Assembly: GCA_033239125.1 (NCBI GenBank)
Contig: BSWB01000001.1
Location: forward strand, 26,129,501 to 26,193,500
Direction of reading: 5' to 3'
Length of the DNA: 64,000 bases
DNA from: Fagopyrum homotropicum
Taxonomy: Eukaryota > Streptophyta > Magnoliopsida > Caryophyllales > Polygonaceae
How positions within the stretch are numbered: position 1 is the stretch's first letter; each line of letters starts with the position of its first letter. A model generated the notes under the pieces. That model searched no databases. It was not told the origin of the DNA and saw only the letters and a list, made by a program, of their open reading frames with translations. Below are positions 1 to 11,456 of the stretch, piece after piece. The translations under genes and the position numbers were made by a program.

Positions 1-880
1 TCCTTGACCCCTGAGTATGCTGTAAGACTAAGGTTGAGCTCTTAGCTTGTGAAGATCTCTTAGAGATCATTGAGACTAGAAGTTGTAGATTTCTAGCAAC
101 CATTTCGTTCCTGATTCGTGATGCTTGTATGAACAGGCTTTCCTTGCTCCTTTCCTGAGGAAAACTGAGCCGTCTCTGAGTTGTTTGTTGAGCTTTGAGT
201 TACTTTCGAGTGATGTAAGTCCCTTGGACTTACTTAGCTTCATTTTGTATATTGGTTTGAGTGTTTTGGCTTGTTTGTGTTATTATTCATGTTTATAACG
301 GATAACTGAAATAGGATTTACCCTTTATAACCTTAATTGACCAAAGTTTATGATAACCGGGCGGTGACCACTTGTCTAGTTCTTCAGGAGACTAGAATGC
401 GCTCTTGCAACCTGGGCCCCTAAGTAACGGATAGTACTGATCAATTCCTATTGGTAGACGGAAGTGGAGGCGAGTTTCGAGAGATTCTCGTGTAACAAAA
501 GAAGTTAATTAGTAATTGATAACTTAATGAAAGATAATAACCGGTTGTGTGCGAGCGGTTTATACCGTCATTGTAGATGTTCCGCAGGTTCAGAATGTTG
601 CTGAGTGATCCGGATGGTGTGGTCAGCCGAGGTTTCCGTACATTATAGGACGAAATCGTGTTTTTGTTTATGTTGTTGCTTTTTCCCTTTCGTTTTGAAT
701 TCGGCTGGGAGTCTTTTACGCTTTCCTTTGTTTACACCTTTGGTTTTATATTGAGTTTTGGTTTTCATTCGTCTGTGCCTTGTTGTAAGATCCGTTGTGT
801 TGTTGCTACTCTGAGGTTCGGGACCCATTGTGTTGTCCTATCCCGTAGCGCTTCGAGTTCCCAAAACTTGGGGTGTTACA
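1..880 (+). mobile_element. LTR fragment, TGTAAC-family gypsy-like element (3' part)
   Basis: This is the 3' portion of a long LTR whose start lies outside the window. It ends in the family signature (GGGTCGGGACCCATTGTG-like block, then a CGAGTTCC segment, then GGGGTGTTACA). The same ordered blocks recur in eight other LTR copies here: a GATAACCGGGCGGTGACC block near 355, GAGATTCTCGTGT near 481, an ACGGTTTATACCG-like block near 555 and the terminal block. No coding sequence is present; short ORFs inside it are chance. Family assignment rests on those shared blocks. The gypsy type is inferred from sister copies here that carry a tRNA-Met primer site and gypsy pol remnants. Confidence 0.75.
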
Positions 881-1267
881 ACTAGCGTGATCAAAATACG
901 TATTTATAAAATTATTTATACTTCTAATAAATAATTGTGAAATATAAATTACTTAGCTTAATATCCATACCTTGTACGAGATATGATAAAAAAAAATTAT
1001 AAGATATTATTTTAATTTTAAAAATTAATTTGAGTGACATCAAATTTTAAAAATACTTTTTACGTGAAATGTGATTTGATTCGGATGTGAAGTTGTAGCA
1101 CAATTTTATTGTGAATTGATATGTAAATTAATGTTCACAATATTAATTTTCTATTTGAGTATTAATTAATTTTATTTTTTAGCGTTTATACATTTTTATA
1201 AGTTTCCTTAATATCACTCATAAATTTATTAACAATTTTTATTAGATTCAATACGGGTGTAATAAAG
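881..1267. other. AT-rich intergenic sequence, nothing recognised
   Basis: Strongly AT-rich, with short homopolymer runs. I see no convincing ORF, repeat border or RNA gene. Confidence 0.6.
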
Positions 1268-1941
1268 TGTCAACAAAGGTTTTATAATGATATTTAATCA
1301 TTCAAATACACAAGAATGAGAAAGCAAGTAAAGAGGTGAATAGATTTATAAGAGATGAACTACACTAGGTTGAATCTTAACATGTAATGGTACTTTGGTT
1401 GGTTCCTTTTATAAGTGTTTTAGCAATGTTCTCGTCTTGATCATATATATGTGTTGAGCCAACTGGCATCAACACAACTTAACAAGTTAATGTCCTGTAG
1501 ACCTACAAGAACAAGTCACAAGTTAGCTTTTAAACAAAGACAAAGAGATATAAAGAGAAGAATAAAACCATTAGACTTTTCTTTATATTTGTATTCCTAT
1601 TCCTTTAAATAATCACAACCAGTTTTTACCTAAAGGTTTTCTACTAGATTAAAGACCCAAACCCGAAATCTATTAATCCTAGTTCTTTACATGCAATTAA
1701 ACACTAGGGTGATCAAACTAAGTGATAAGAAACATGCAATTAGATAAGTGAAGCACCAGGAATACAAAACATATACTGAATAATACTTATATTAAAAAGG
1801 ACTTACAACCAAAGCAACAATACAACTTCAAAACAACCCAATGTAGCAAAGGAAATTAGAAGCTCATTACACAAAGGAAGCAAGAGAAAAGAGAGAATAA
1901 TGTGGGAAATGGTGGATGATTCTAGCAATCAGCCATGAACC

Positions 1942-1949
1942 TATTTATA
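1942..1949 (-). promoter_or_regulatory. TATA box of the minus-strand LTR
   Basis: TATAAATA on the minus strand, followed downstream by a CT-rich stretch (TTCTCTCTTTTCTCTTGC), a typical plant core-promoter arrangement. It sits inside the putative LTR and is the only good TATA box there. Confidence 0.4.
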
Positions 1950-2348
1950 CTACAATTGACACTAAATGAGAGTAAATGGCCGGCCTAAACAACCACCTTT
2001 AATGCCATAAAGGTGGTACAAACAGCCGGAGTAAAGTCTCTGTCGCTAAACCGTAGGGGCGGGCTTCAGGACCGCAGGGGCGGTTTAGGCGAAAACGCTT
2101 GGAGTTCTTCATGACCGCAGGGGCGGCCTGGCAATTCCGCAGGGGCGGATGTTTAATGTTCTTCAAACGTCTGACTTTTCATCTTTCTGTCGCTTCTGAT
2201 GTCGAGCCAAAGGGGCGGTGACACTAGCTCTTCGGCTTCACAACTCCGCAGGTTGGTCCGCAGGCAGAGGCGCAGGGGCGCCGGCTTCGCTTCTTTAGGG
2301 TAAGTCACCGCAGGGGCGCCCAGGAAAGGCGCATGGGCGGTGACAGTC

Positions 2349-2685
2349 AGGGGTGGATCCAAGGGGTGGGCTAGCTGGGCCATGGCCCACCCCAACCTAA
2401 ATTATTTTTTTTAATTTTTTTTTACATATCAACCCATTTTTAGACTAGATTACTAATTATTCTTGTATCAAAAATTGTATTAATATAAAACTTAGAAATA
2501 AAAGTACATTTATACATTAATTCTTTATAATTAATAATTTTATCCATTTTTTTTCGTATTTTTATTTAAATTTTTTATGTATTAATGATTAAGTATTTGA
2601 ATGATTTTTAATTATTATTAGAATTTAAAATTATTAAATTTTTTTTAAACTTTGCCCATCCGTTTAAAATTCCTGGCTCCGCCAC
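2349..2685. mobile_element. Non-autonomous hAT-like MITE
   Basis: A 337-bp AT-rich insert flanked by a perfect 8-bp direct repeat TGACAGTC (2341-2348 and 2686-2693), as expected for hAT transposition. The ends form short imperfect inverted repeats: CAGGGGTGGATCCA at the left and, read from the right, CAGTGGCGGAGCCAGG, a terminus familiar from plant MITEs. There is no ORF. The duplication can also be read as 5-bp ACAGT if the element is taken to start at CAG and end at CTG. Confidence 0.7.
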
Positions 2686-2959
2686 TGACAGTCTTCGTTC
2701 TGGGCGCTAGCGAAGGCGCAGGCTGCATTCCAGAGTGCAGTGTCACCCGCAGGGGCGGTGACACTGCTCCGCGGGGACGGTGACGCAACAGAAGCTTGTC
2801 TTCGTGAATGATCTTCAACTCCCAAGTGTTTCTAACTTCTCTTTTAGCTTCTTTTAGACTTCTTCTTGTAGATTAAGAAGTTAGTAGCATAAACCGACTC
2901 TAATACAATAAAAAGACTCTAAAAACTAACCTAAATGATAGTGATTTCATCACCTATCA

Positions 2960-4477
2960 AAAAGCCTAGACACCATAAATATCTTGAGATTCTATCTTCT
3001 ATTAAGATAAGATCAGACTAAAGATAAGATAGAAACAAAGAAGTAAAGATAAACATTAATGCAGACCGATCGAGCATTGGATCGTCGTGCAACCTCTTGG
3101 GCCAAAGTTGTGGACTCGATCTAGAATTACTCTCGGATCATCTCAGCAATAACAAGTGATCATTTCAGGGTCGAATGTAGAGGATAAGGATAGGTCATTG
3201 TGTGGCGGGGTACTAGTCAAACACTCTTGGATCTGCGTGTGATGTTCTTCTATTCACTCTCGGACTTTAGTCATTTATGCCAATGATCTTTGATTTCGAT
3301 AACCGTATGGAAGCCTTTAGTGTATATCCAAATATTCAACGATAGTTGTACCAATTTTTCTCAACAAATGCTTAGAATGTTTGCAATTACATAAACCAAA
3401 TGGTGGATCTCCGAAATAGGAATAAAAGGGAAATAGACAAAGATGATAGTTTTATTAAGCTCAAAAGGATAGAGGATGAAATGTAATGAAAAAATACTAA
3501 ATGATAGTGATTAAGGAAATGCAACACAAAGTCCGCAAGTTTAGCTTCGAAGTTGATGAACCGAGTTTAGAAGAGAAAAACTTATATGATTAAGGAAAAG
3601 CAACACGGGCAAAGGGGCGTGAGGTAGCCGTTTGGGGAGTGACGTCGCGTCGGAAGCCCAATTAGAAGCCCAATCCATGAGACTCCAAGCAACCTACCGA
3701 AACGGCTAGTCCACAGTCACCAGAAGGCCATAGGGTGGCCGTTTCACGGTTGTACCACCATTTGGCTAACCGTTTCATTGTCGCGGCGAGAAGTTTCCAA
3801 AGGCCTAGTTTTATCTTAGTAAAGCATATATTTTGTGTAAACCCTCGACTCCGAATGCCCAGTTTTATCTTAGTTTGCTTTGAAGGTTCTTCTGCTGCAA
3901 CCAAATGCTTGTAAGTTATGTCTTTCTTGATATGTTATATTGTTTTGTTTTATATTCTATCATGTTTCGCTAAACTTCTTCTTTCCTTATATGATTCCTA
4001 TAATGGTTTAATTTATGGTTTGCATATATCTTTATGAATTGATATTTTGATGTTGATTTTTTTCATAGAACTTTATTCCTTCCTTTTAATTACCTTCGAA
4101 AGATGTGGTGTTTTTAATTGGTCTAAATAAAACAAGTGATGGGCCAAAAGTGAAGTTTATTCTATTGAATTTATTGAAAATAGCTTGATTTTGAGAATAC
4201 TAGTCTATCAACGCTTTGAGGATTTCTAATTATCGTAAAACATTTCAGCCAGTCATTGAACCTTTTTAAACTAAAGGGTCACAAGCAAAAGTTTTTCTTG
4301 GTCTTTTCCGGATTTTTATATGCTTCATGGGTTTTCCTATACTCGCCGAACCGCTAGGTTGAGAGTTGCGTGAGTTGAAAAACATGATCTTGGTTTGTCT
4401 ATGCCCAAGACTATTTTAGATGGTTACCTACAATCATCATATACCAATGGCTATGAAATATATATATATATATCATC
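2960..4477. other. Intergenic sequence, no gene recognised
   Basis: Mixed-composition sequence without a convincing long ORF. A moderately GC-rich patch (about 3600-3900) has an 80-codon minus-strand ORF with no recognisable motif. A short (AT)n run lies near 4460. Confidence 0.5.
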
Positions 4478-5521
4478 ATCATCAAGATTTTAGTTCAAGT
4501 GAGGAGAGAGCTTGTAGATAAGAATTAGAAGAGTTGTGAGCCATTGGATTTGTTTTAAATCAAGGGGTCCCCCACGCTCATCATTAAAGACATTTTTGTA
4601 AATTGACTATAAATTTGGGAAAATACCCTTACGTCATTATAAGTCATCCGTGTTCATACTTTCATATGTCATTGTTCATGTTTTTATTCATCAAAATATC
4701 ATGTTCATTTATTCTTTTGTGTTCTTTTTATAATGAATAGATGCTCATTTACAATATATAACCACAAAAAATAAAAAAAATTCATCACAAGAGGTTAAAA
4801 GATGATCATAATATGTTATGTATGTGTAAAAGTTATAAATAAGTCATCGGTGTTTATAATTTATACGTCATTGTTCATGTCTTTATTCAGCGGAATTCAT
4901 ATTTTCTATGCCACTTTTCATGTAAATATTATAGACTATTTTTCTATGAGGCATTTTGGCGAACAATTTGCGTGCACAATAAAAGGAGCATATAGATTGT
5001 TCAATTGGAGCTATTATACCAACTCATCATATATGTTTACATGTATTTTCTCAATCAAACCTATCAAGATTGTTCTGCATTAGCCTTAATATGTGCTTGA
5101 AAAGCCGACCGCTCGCATGACCCTTTTGACACTATGACCCTGCGACCTTGAAACAAAGCTCTAAGGCTTTCTCAACTCTTCTCCCAATTGAACCAACAAC
5201 GAGTAATCAGTTGAACCTCTGCTAATCACTTCCAATAAAAAATTAATCCATCCAAGCACACTTCAAAGATGATGAATAAGACAATTTAGGGCGAAATCGA
5301 ACGATGGAGGACGAAATCAAACAACTAAGGACGAACTCGAGCGAATCTAAGAGAGAATCGAATGAATCAGGTTTGAAACAAATAAAATGAGGCCATCGTA
5401 ATATCACCAAAATTTTATTAATATATCTTGTGTGAGAGCCCTTTATTTAGAACTCATCCGATGGCTTACAACGCTCCTTATTTCTATCCGGAAGCCTCCT
5501 TCTCACCGGAACCCGCCTCTA
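4478..5521. mobile_element. Long-TIR non-autonomous DNA element, copy A
   Basis: The two ends are imperfect inverted repeats of about 85 bp. Left: AGTTCAAGTGAGGAG..., TAGATAAGAATTAGAAGAG, then GAGCCATTGGAT. Right, read on the minus strand: GGGTTCCGGTGAGAAGG..., GGATAGAAATAAGGAG, then AAGCCATCGGATGAG. The interior holds scattered TGTTCAT motifs (about 4650-4890) and no transposase. The terminal consensus GGTTCCGGTGAGGA...GATAGGAAT.AGGAG is shared with copy B at 21574-22310. The superfamily is not established; a MULE-type origin is possible. Confidence 0.6.
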
Positions 5522-6011
5522 TGCATCAATATCTTAACTCATTATAGTGGAGATTCCTATTTTCTTGTATTACCTTCCATTCATTGTTGTCCATAATCAT
5601 AATTGCTTTCACAGTTTCACTTATTACTATTGCTTGACTATGTGTTTTTGTTATTAATTAAAATAATTAATTATTATTGTCATCCAAATTAGACACAATC
5701 TTTGTGAATTCGATTATACTACATATGATCTAGTATCCTTGTGGGGGAGGTTATTTGTATCTCGGTACAACTTCCAAGATCAATTAGTTCCAGGACCACT
5801 TAGGGGAATGTGTATAGCTCTCTCTACTTGTATGTTAGGTGATATGAAAGAAAACACTCAATCTCAACTAATATGTAAAGAGCATTAACCATAATCTAAT
5901 CAACGCGTTCTCCGTCTCTATTGCGTAGCTTTTCTCACAAATACACTTATGAATCAGGAGGACTTTTATAGGTTGTAACTTGGTTAGGTTGAACAAGGTG
6001 AGAAATTTTAT
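5522..6011. other. Intergenic sequence, nothing recognised
   Basis: AT-rich with no supported gene. It may include the unrecognised 5' border of the LTR that follows. Confidence 0.5.
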
Positions 6012-7827
6012 TTGGTTATGTGGTGCAAAATGTTCCGGGAACCAGGACGTCTCGAGTTTCTCTGTAGTTTATCTTCATGCAAGCTGGATGTCATCATTCT
6101 TACTTTGAACACGTTATATTTCTTCACCACCCCAGTGGAAAGCCTTGGATGTCACCGCCCCCGTGGTGAGAATGAGCCGCCCCTACGACAGAGCAATCTG
6201 CCCCTGCGGATTCGCCACAAATCGTGCCCGATCTGTTTTCGTTCGTGTTATCTTCTTTCCATATATAGAATATCCGATCTTCTATCTTATGAGCCGACTT
6301 CTTTATCTTCGTCCTAACCCTAGAACGTCTTTCCTTTTATCTTTCCAGCCCTTTTCTATATATTTCCGTCTTTTCTTCTTTTTCCTGTTTCTTGTTTACG
6401 CTTTCTTCAACCCTCGAGTGTTGCAGTCTTGCTTCCTGTGATGTTGCTGAACGTGTAAGTTCATCTTTCCTTCCTTATTCCTCACGTTCATGTAGTTGCT
6501 GCATGCCCTTCCTTCTGTTTTGTTTTCTTCTTTCGTTCTTCCTTTTCTTCTTCTCTAAGAATCAAGTTTGAACCTTGATTCTTGTTTGCATCCCCGTTGT
6601 TGATGTGTTGCTGTTCTCAGGCTCTTTAGGTTGATCCTTGACGTGGTTGGATCAAAGGTTCGAGCTTTGAGTCTCTTGCTGAGAGTTTCTGTCGAGAGGA
6701 ACCCCGACAGTGCTTGCTGTCACGCCGTTGCCCCCGCGCCTACACAGTGCCGCCCCTGCGTCTGTTTGTTCTTCCGCCCCCACACCTCTGTCTTGCCGCC
6801 CCGCTGTTCTTCTGCAGTAGCTCCCGTCTTTGGTGAGCTGCTTCCTTCTTTGCTTTCCTCGTTCCTTTCCTTGGTTGTTGTTGATGTTCTTTGCCCCCTG
6901 AGTGTTCTGTAAGACTAAAGTTGAGGCCTTAACTTGTGGAGATCTCTTAGAGATCATTGAGACTAGGAGTTATAGACTTCTAGTAACCGTATTATTCCTG
7001 ATTCGTGATGCCTTGTGTGAACAGGCTTTCCTTGCTCCTTTCTTGAGGGAAACTGATTCGTTCTCTGACTATTTGAGTTACCTTCGAGTGAGGTAAGTCC
7101 CTTGGACTTACATAGCTTCATTCTGTATATTGGTTTGAGTGTTTTGGCTTGTTTGTGTTGCTTATCATGTTATAACGGATAACCGGAATAGGATGACCTT
7201 TATAACCGTAATTGACCCAAGTGTATGATAACCGGACGGTGACCACTTGTCTAGTTCTATAGGAGACTAGAATGTGCTCTTGCAGCCCAAGCCCGCAGGT
7301 AACGGATAGTAAAGATCTATTCCTGTTGGTAGACGGAAGCGGAGGCGAGTTTCGGGAGATTCTCGTGTGACAAAAGAAGTTGAATTAGTAATGAATAACT
7401 TAATTAAAGATAATAACTGGTTGAGTGCGAGCATGCTACATGTTTACTTTACCTTAAGTGTGTTTGTGCCTTTACGTTCTTTCCGATATCTAGAAAGTTA
7501 GCTAACGGTTTATACCGATGTTGTAGATGTTCCTTAGGTTCAGGATGGTGCTGAGTGATCCGCATGGTGTAGTCAGCCGGGGTTCCTGTACATGATAGGA
7601 CGGGATCGGGTTTATGTTAATGTTGTTGCTTTCCCTTTTGTTTTGAGCTCGGCTGCGAGTCTTTTACGCTTCCATTTGTTTAAACTTTTGGTTTTATATT
7701 GAGTTTTGGTTTTCATTGTTTGTGCCTTATTGTTAGATCCGTTGTGTCGTTGCTACTCCGAGGGTCGGAACCCATTGTGAGGCCCTAACCCGTAACACTT
7801 CGAGTTCCAAGAATTTGAGGTGTTACA
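6012..7827 (+). mobile_element. LTR of the TGTAAC family (second copy), 5' border uncertain
   Basis: From about 6890 to 7827 this parallels the fragment at 1-880 block for block (CTGTAAGACTAAAGTTGAG, GAGATCTCTTAGAGATCATTG, the TGATAACCGGACGGTGACC block, TTCTCGTGTGACAAAAGAAG and the terminal GAGGTGTTACA). It differs by an extra stretch near 7430-7500. The upstream half (about 6145-6800) is richer in GC and carries CCGCCCCTGCGG-type motifs. The 5' border could not be fixed because no TG start with a matching duplication of the right flank (CAACC) was found, so the start is approximate. No internal region follows, so it is solo or truncated. Confidence 0.7.
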
Positions 7828-8469
7828 CAACCAAATCGGAGGTATTGGTTGGACATAGTCACGTAGAGTTCTTGATCAATTTTAGGTTGTTTTAAAAGTA
7901 AGGATTTTCGTCAATTATATTGTATAATATAAGAAGTTAATACCAATTAACTATTTAAAAAGAAGGTAATATAAATTTTTTTTTTAAAATATAAAAATAA
8001 AAATTCTGAAATGGGAATGTAAACGTTGAAATATAGAACTTTTAAAAAATTTCAATTTAATAAGTTCTTGTAGGTAAATTTAAATATGGTCTTTATAGAA
8101 CAAAGAAAATGTAACATTTATATTGCAAAAATTTATACATTTGTTTATTTAGTGAGTACTTTTAATTAATATAAGCACTATATATTTATATATTAAATCT
8201 AAAATATGAAATTATCTAATTATCTTATAAATAAAATTAGATATTTTTTCAAAAAGTATTTGATAAGGATTTACTAAAATATGTAGAAGATTGTGATAAA
8301 ATTAAAAATAGAAACAATATGTATATTGTCTATATTATTATTTTTTATGTATTAGTTAATTAGTAAAATTATAAAATAAAAATACATGAAAAAATGATAT
8401 GTGACACAAAGTTAATAAGAGAAAGGTATGTGGTGTGAATGTTTCTAGTTTAATATAAGTATGTATATG

Positions 8470-8537
<68 letters not shown>

Positions 8538-8769
8538 ACAAATTAATGAATTTTTACATCATTGCTAATAATTAATCAACAATTTAATTAACCGAAACTT
8601 TTAACAAAGAATCAAAACTGTATATAAAGAATCTTAATTAAATCATGCAACCAATTATTTTTTAAAAGTTTTATTAGTAAAAATTACCAAAATCTTGATT
8701 TACTCCGATATAGATGCAAATACGTTATACCCAAAAACGGTTCACATCAAATAAAATATTTTGCTATAC
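7828..8769. other. AT-rich intergenic sequence with a TA microsatellite
   Basis: Very AT-rich, no ORF of note; contains the long TA run annotated separately. Confidence 0.6.
8476..8534. repeat. (TA)n microsatellite
   Basis: About 59 bp of uninterrupted TA dinucleotide preceded by degenerate TATG/TGTG units. The minus-strand IYIYIY ORF here is an artefact of the repeat. Confidence 0.95.
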
Positions 8770-10165
8770 ATCTAATATATAATATTAAAACAGAAGGAAC
8801 AATCTCATATTAAAATATGTTGTTTTTCATCACATGACATTCTCAAAATAATTCACCTCAAATTTTATCACATATTATCTTTAGATCGCGCCATCTCATT
8901 TTCTAATTTTTTAGTTTATTTTCTGATTTGAGATAAACTTATTGTCGTTTAGAAAAAAAACCTTATAGACTTTGAACTTATGTTATTTTGTACAGTTATA
9001 ATTATATAAAATTTTAATGTATTTGTCTTTAAGCTTCATTTTTTCTCCCAATTCATGACATAGTTTCTAGAGTTATATTGTAAATTAAAATTTCATGTTC
9101 GAAAATCTTCTTCAAATAAGAGATTATGACTTTCCTAGATCTAAAAAGTAAACTTATGATCTTATGATTTCTCAACGTTTTATATACTTAATGCAATATT
9201 TCTATATTTTTACATCTTATATTTCTTTAACGAGTACTTTAATTATATCCCATAAAATGGATTAAAATTGAATTGTAATTATAAACATTCATAAATTAAT
9301 GTAAATTAACCTAATATACAAGAATAAAATTTTAATGAAATGATATTATATTAAAGTTGTATGTGTACGAAGTTGGAAAACAATTTTTTTTCCAATAATT
9401 TATAATCATTTATGAAAATATATTTTACATGCTATGTGAAAAATAAACTATTTCTAAGAAATAACATACTAAATTTCATAAAAGAAAAATTTTATTATCC
9501 TTTATTTATTTTTGGTTGTCCCTCAACAAACCATCTTAATAACTAGTTTATTATACTATCTTTAACTCTATGTGAACGAGTTTTGTTATAAATGTTTTCT
9601 GAAAAATTACATTATTCTTCATCAATTTAATTTCATTGATATAATTTTTCTATAATATCATATCTTATAAAATCGATTACTATAATGCAAAATTTATATG
9701 GTTTAGTTGCAGACGATATATTATTTGTAAAAATATAAAAATATAATTAAACTTGTAAGCATGTTTTGTGCAAGAGACTTGTATTAAGGTAGATAGATTG
9801 AAAAATTACATTAAAAGCAATTGATTACGAAGGTTGAAGTAAAAAAAAAAACTTTACCTTTATAATTTTGATCTAATATACAATACGTTTAATATTAGGG
9901 ATTTATAAAAATTTTCATTTATTAATCTGTTTTCTTAAATACCTTTTTTAATTGTATTTTGATTAATTGTAAATAGTGATAACGGTTAGTAAGTGATAAA
10001 ATCAATAAAAATAAATATAAAATTATAATTTTTGTTATTTATTACACGGATTAAAGTTGTTTCAAATGTTAAAATAAATTATATCTTCAATGGTAAGGAG
10101 TAAAAAAAAAGCACATGATTAGCCACTAAATTAGTATAATACTCGCATCTTGTGCGGGTTTTGAA
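8770..10165. mobile_element. Possible non-autonomous Helitron (weak)
   Basis: The left end reads TCTAATATATAATATTAAAAC, resembling the 5' ends of many plant Helitrons. Near the right end, 10141-10159 forms a short hairpin: ACTCGCA, loop TCTTG, TGCGGGT, with one T-G wobble. Such hairpins sit just inside Helitron 3' ends. The interior is AT-rich and non-coding. No clear CTRR terminus follows the hairpin, so this is suggestive only. Confidence 0.3.
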
Positions 10166-10174
10166 AAATTGGAG

Positions 10175-10175
10175 T

Positions 10176-10204
<29 letters not shown>
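10175..10204. repeat. (AT)n microsatellite
   Basis: A run of about 30 bp of alternating AT directly after the Helitron-like hairpin. Confidence 0.9.
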
Positions 10205-10211
<7 letters not shown>

Positions 10212-10725
10212 TCTGAATTAAAAGCAGGTTTGACAAAATAATTTTATATAGATTTTGATAAAAAAAAGGAAATGAATTAGGATAAAAATAACAAATATAA
10301 ATATTATTTGAATAATTAAAAAATAAAATAGATTACACTGAAAAAATAAAATTAATAGGATCTGTTAAAGATATAATTGTTGGTAAAATCGATGACAAAT
10401 TTTTTTTTTATAAAAGTTTAAAAAAAATTAAAAAACACTTTCTAATTTATATAAAAATTTTAAAAATTAATTTTAAAAATATAATTTTAGACTTCAAGAA
10501 ACACCGACAAAAAAAATTTATATTTTAATAGATATAAGATTCATAGACTTTCTACACCAAAGATGCACCAATTTTGTTAAAAATGTAACAGCGTTGAATT
10601 TGACCTGTCTTTCAAAAGTCAAATATTAGGACTACTAGTAGTAGGGTCATCTAATTTGGAAACTAATCCAATTGTTCCTTAATATTATAATTATGTTTTT
10701 GCTTTTTTAGGACTTTGTGGGCTAA
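10205..10725. other. AT-rich intergenic sequence upstream of the kinase gene
   Basis: No gene or repeat border seen. A TTGACC W-box-type hexamer occurs at 10600-10605, but a single hexamer is weak evidence of regulation. Confidence 0.5.
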
Positions 10726-10906
10726 GGGTCCGTTTGGTATACATGATAGATTATTTTGGGAGATTATTATTTTCAATAATCTTCCATTAATCTTGATAAT
10801 CTATATGTATGGGGTTACTTATTTGGAATCAAAATAATTCAAAAAAGTAATCTAGGTATAATAATCTCTCCAATAACCTCGTATAAAAGTCCCACCGAAC
10901 GCATCC
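10726..10906. mobile_element. Tourist-like MITE (PIF/Harbinger type)
   Basis: A 181-bp element beginning GGGTCCGTTTGGT and ending ACCGAACGCATCC. These are imperfect inverted repeats: the right end read in reverse is GGATGCGTTCGGT. It is flanked on both sides by TAA (10723-10725 and 10907-10909), the 3-bp target duplication usual for Tourist-type elements. The interior is AT-rich with subterminal inverted segments around the AATAATCT motif. It lies about 550 bp upstream of the kinase start codon. Confidence 0.75.
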
Positions 10907-10909
10907 TAA

Positions 10910-11261
10910 ATCCTTTCCTTCCTTTTGCGTACAATTTTAACAATGCTAATAAATTACAAATCTAAATAAAGCAATACAAAAACCCACTAAATGAAATAAA
11001 TGACAACTTCTTCTTATCCCGTTACTCTGGAATATCTTTTTAAAAGAGTTTCAGCAATATTTGGTGAACTAATAAAGACATTCTAACCATTTAATTATCT
11101 ATTGGATTTAACAAATTCGAAAAATCAAATAATTTTTTTTATAGTAAACGTGAGTGGTGTGGGTCCCACGAGAGCAAGCCGTTTATAGGTCCTTCCTTCC
11201 GATGGCTTGCTATTTTTTATTCCAAATATTTAAAATGTTTATATCAAAATAATTACCGATT
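10910..11261. other. Proximal upstream region of the kinase gene
   Basis: Non-coding and AT-rich, probably promoter-proximal. No specific operator can be defined from sequence alone. Confidence 0.4.
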
Positions 11262-11268
11262 TATATAA
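11262..11268 (+). promoter_or_regulatory. Candidate TATA box of the kinase gene
   Basis: TATATAA followed by a CT-rich stretch (CATCTCATCTCTCTGCTTC), a common plant transcription-start context. It lies about 190 bp upstream of the chosen start codon, which would leave a 5' leader of roughly 160 bp. Confidence 0.4.
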
Positions 11269-11456
11269 TGCATCTCATCTCTCTGCTTCTTTAAAAGCAA
11301 GAAAAGATTTGCCCAAATATATTAATTGCCTAAAAGCATACTCGTGAATCGCTAACGATTATAATTCTAAGTTTTAACTATAATTATCCTCTTTAATTTC
11401 GTATGCCCTGTATCCAGTTCGCTTTTTTTGGCGGAGGAGAGAGAGAATCGAATCAA

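Larger units (their letters stand above)
1268..2959 (-). mobile_element. Probable solo LTR (minus strand), interrupted by a MITE
   Basis: On the minus strand this reads TGATAGGTGATGAAATC... to ...GTTGACA, which is a TG...CA LTR layout. The flanks are TAAAG on the left and AAAAG on the right, a 4/5 match for a target duplication. A TATAAATA box followed by a pyrimidine-rich leader lies about 60% of the way along, as expected for an LTR promoter at the U3/R boundary. The U3 part (about 2040-2780) carries several copies of a CCGCAGGGGCGG motif. The MITE at 2349-2685 splits it. No coding remnant adjoins it, so it is a solo LTR, or a cluster of unknown origin if the borders are wrong. Confidence 0.45.

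Noticed and set aside
11403..11456. Upstream ATG of the kinase as the start
   Set aside because: The first 18 codons do not resemble family N-termini, whereas MVVMEDNESC at 11457 does.
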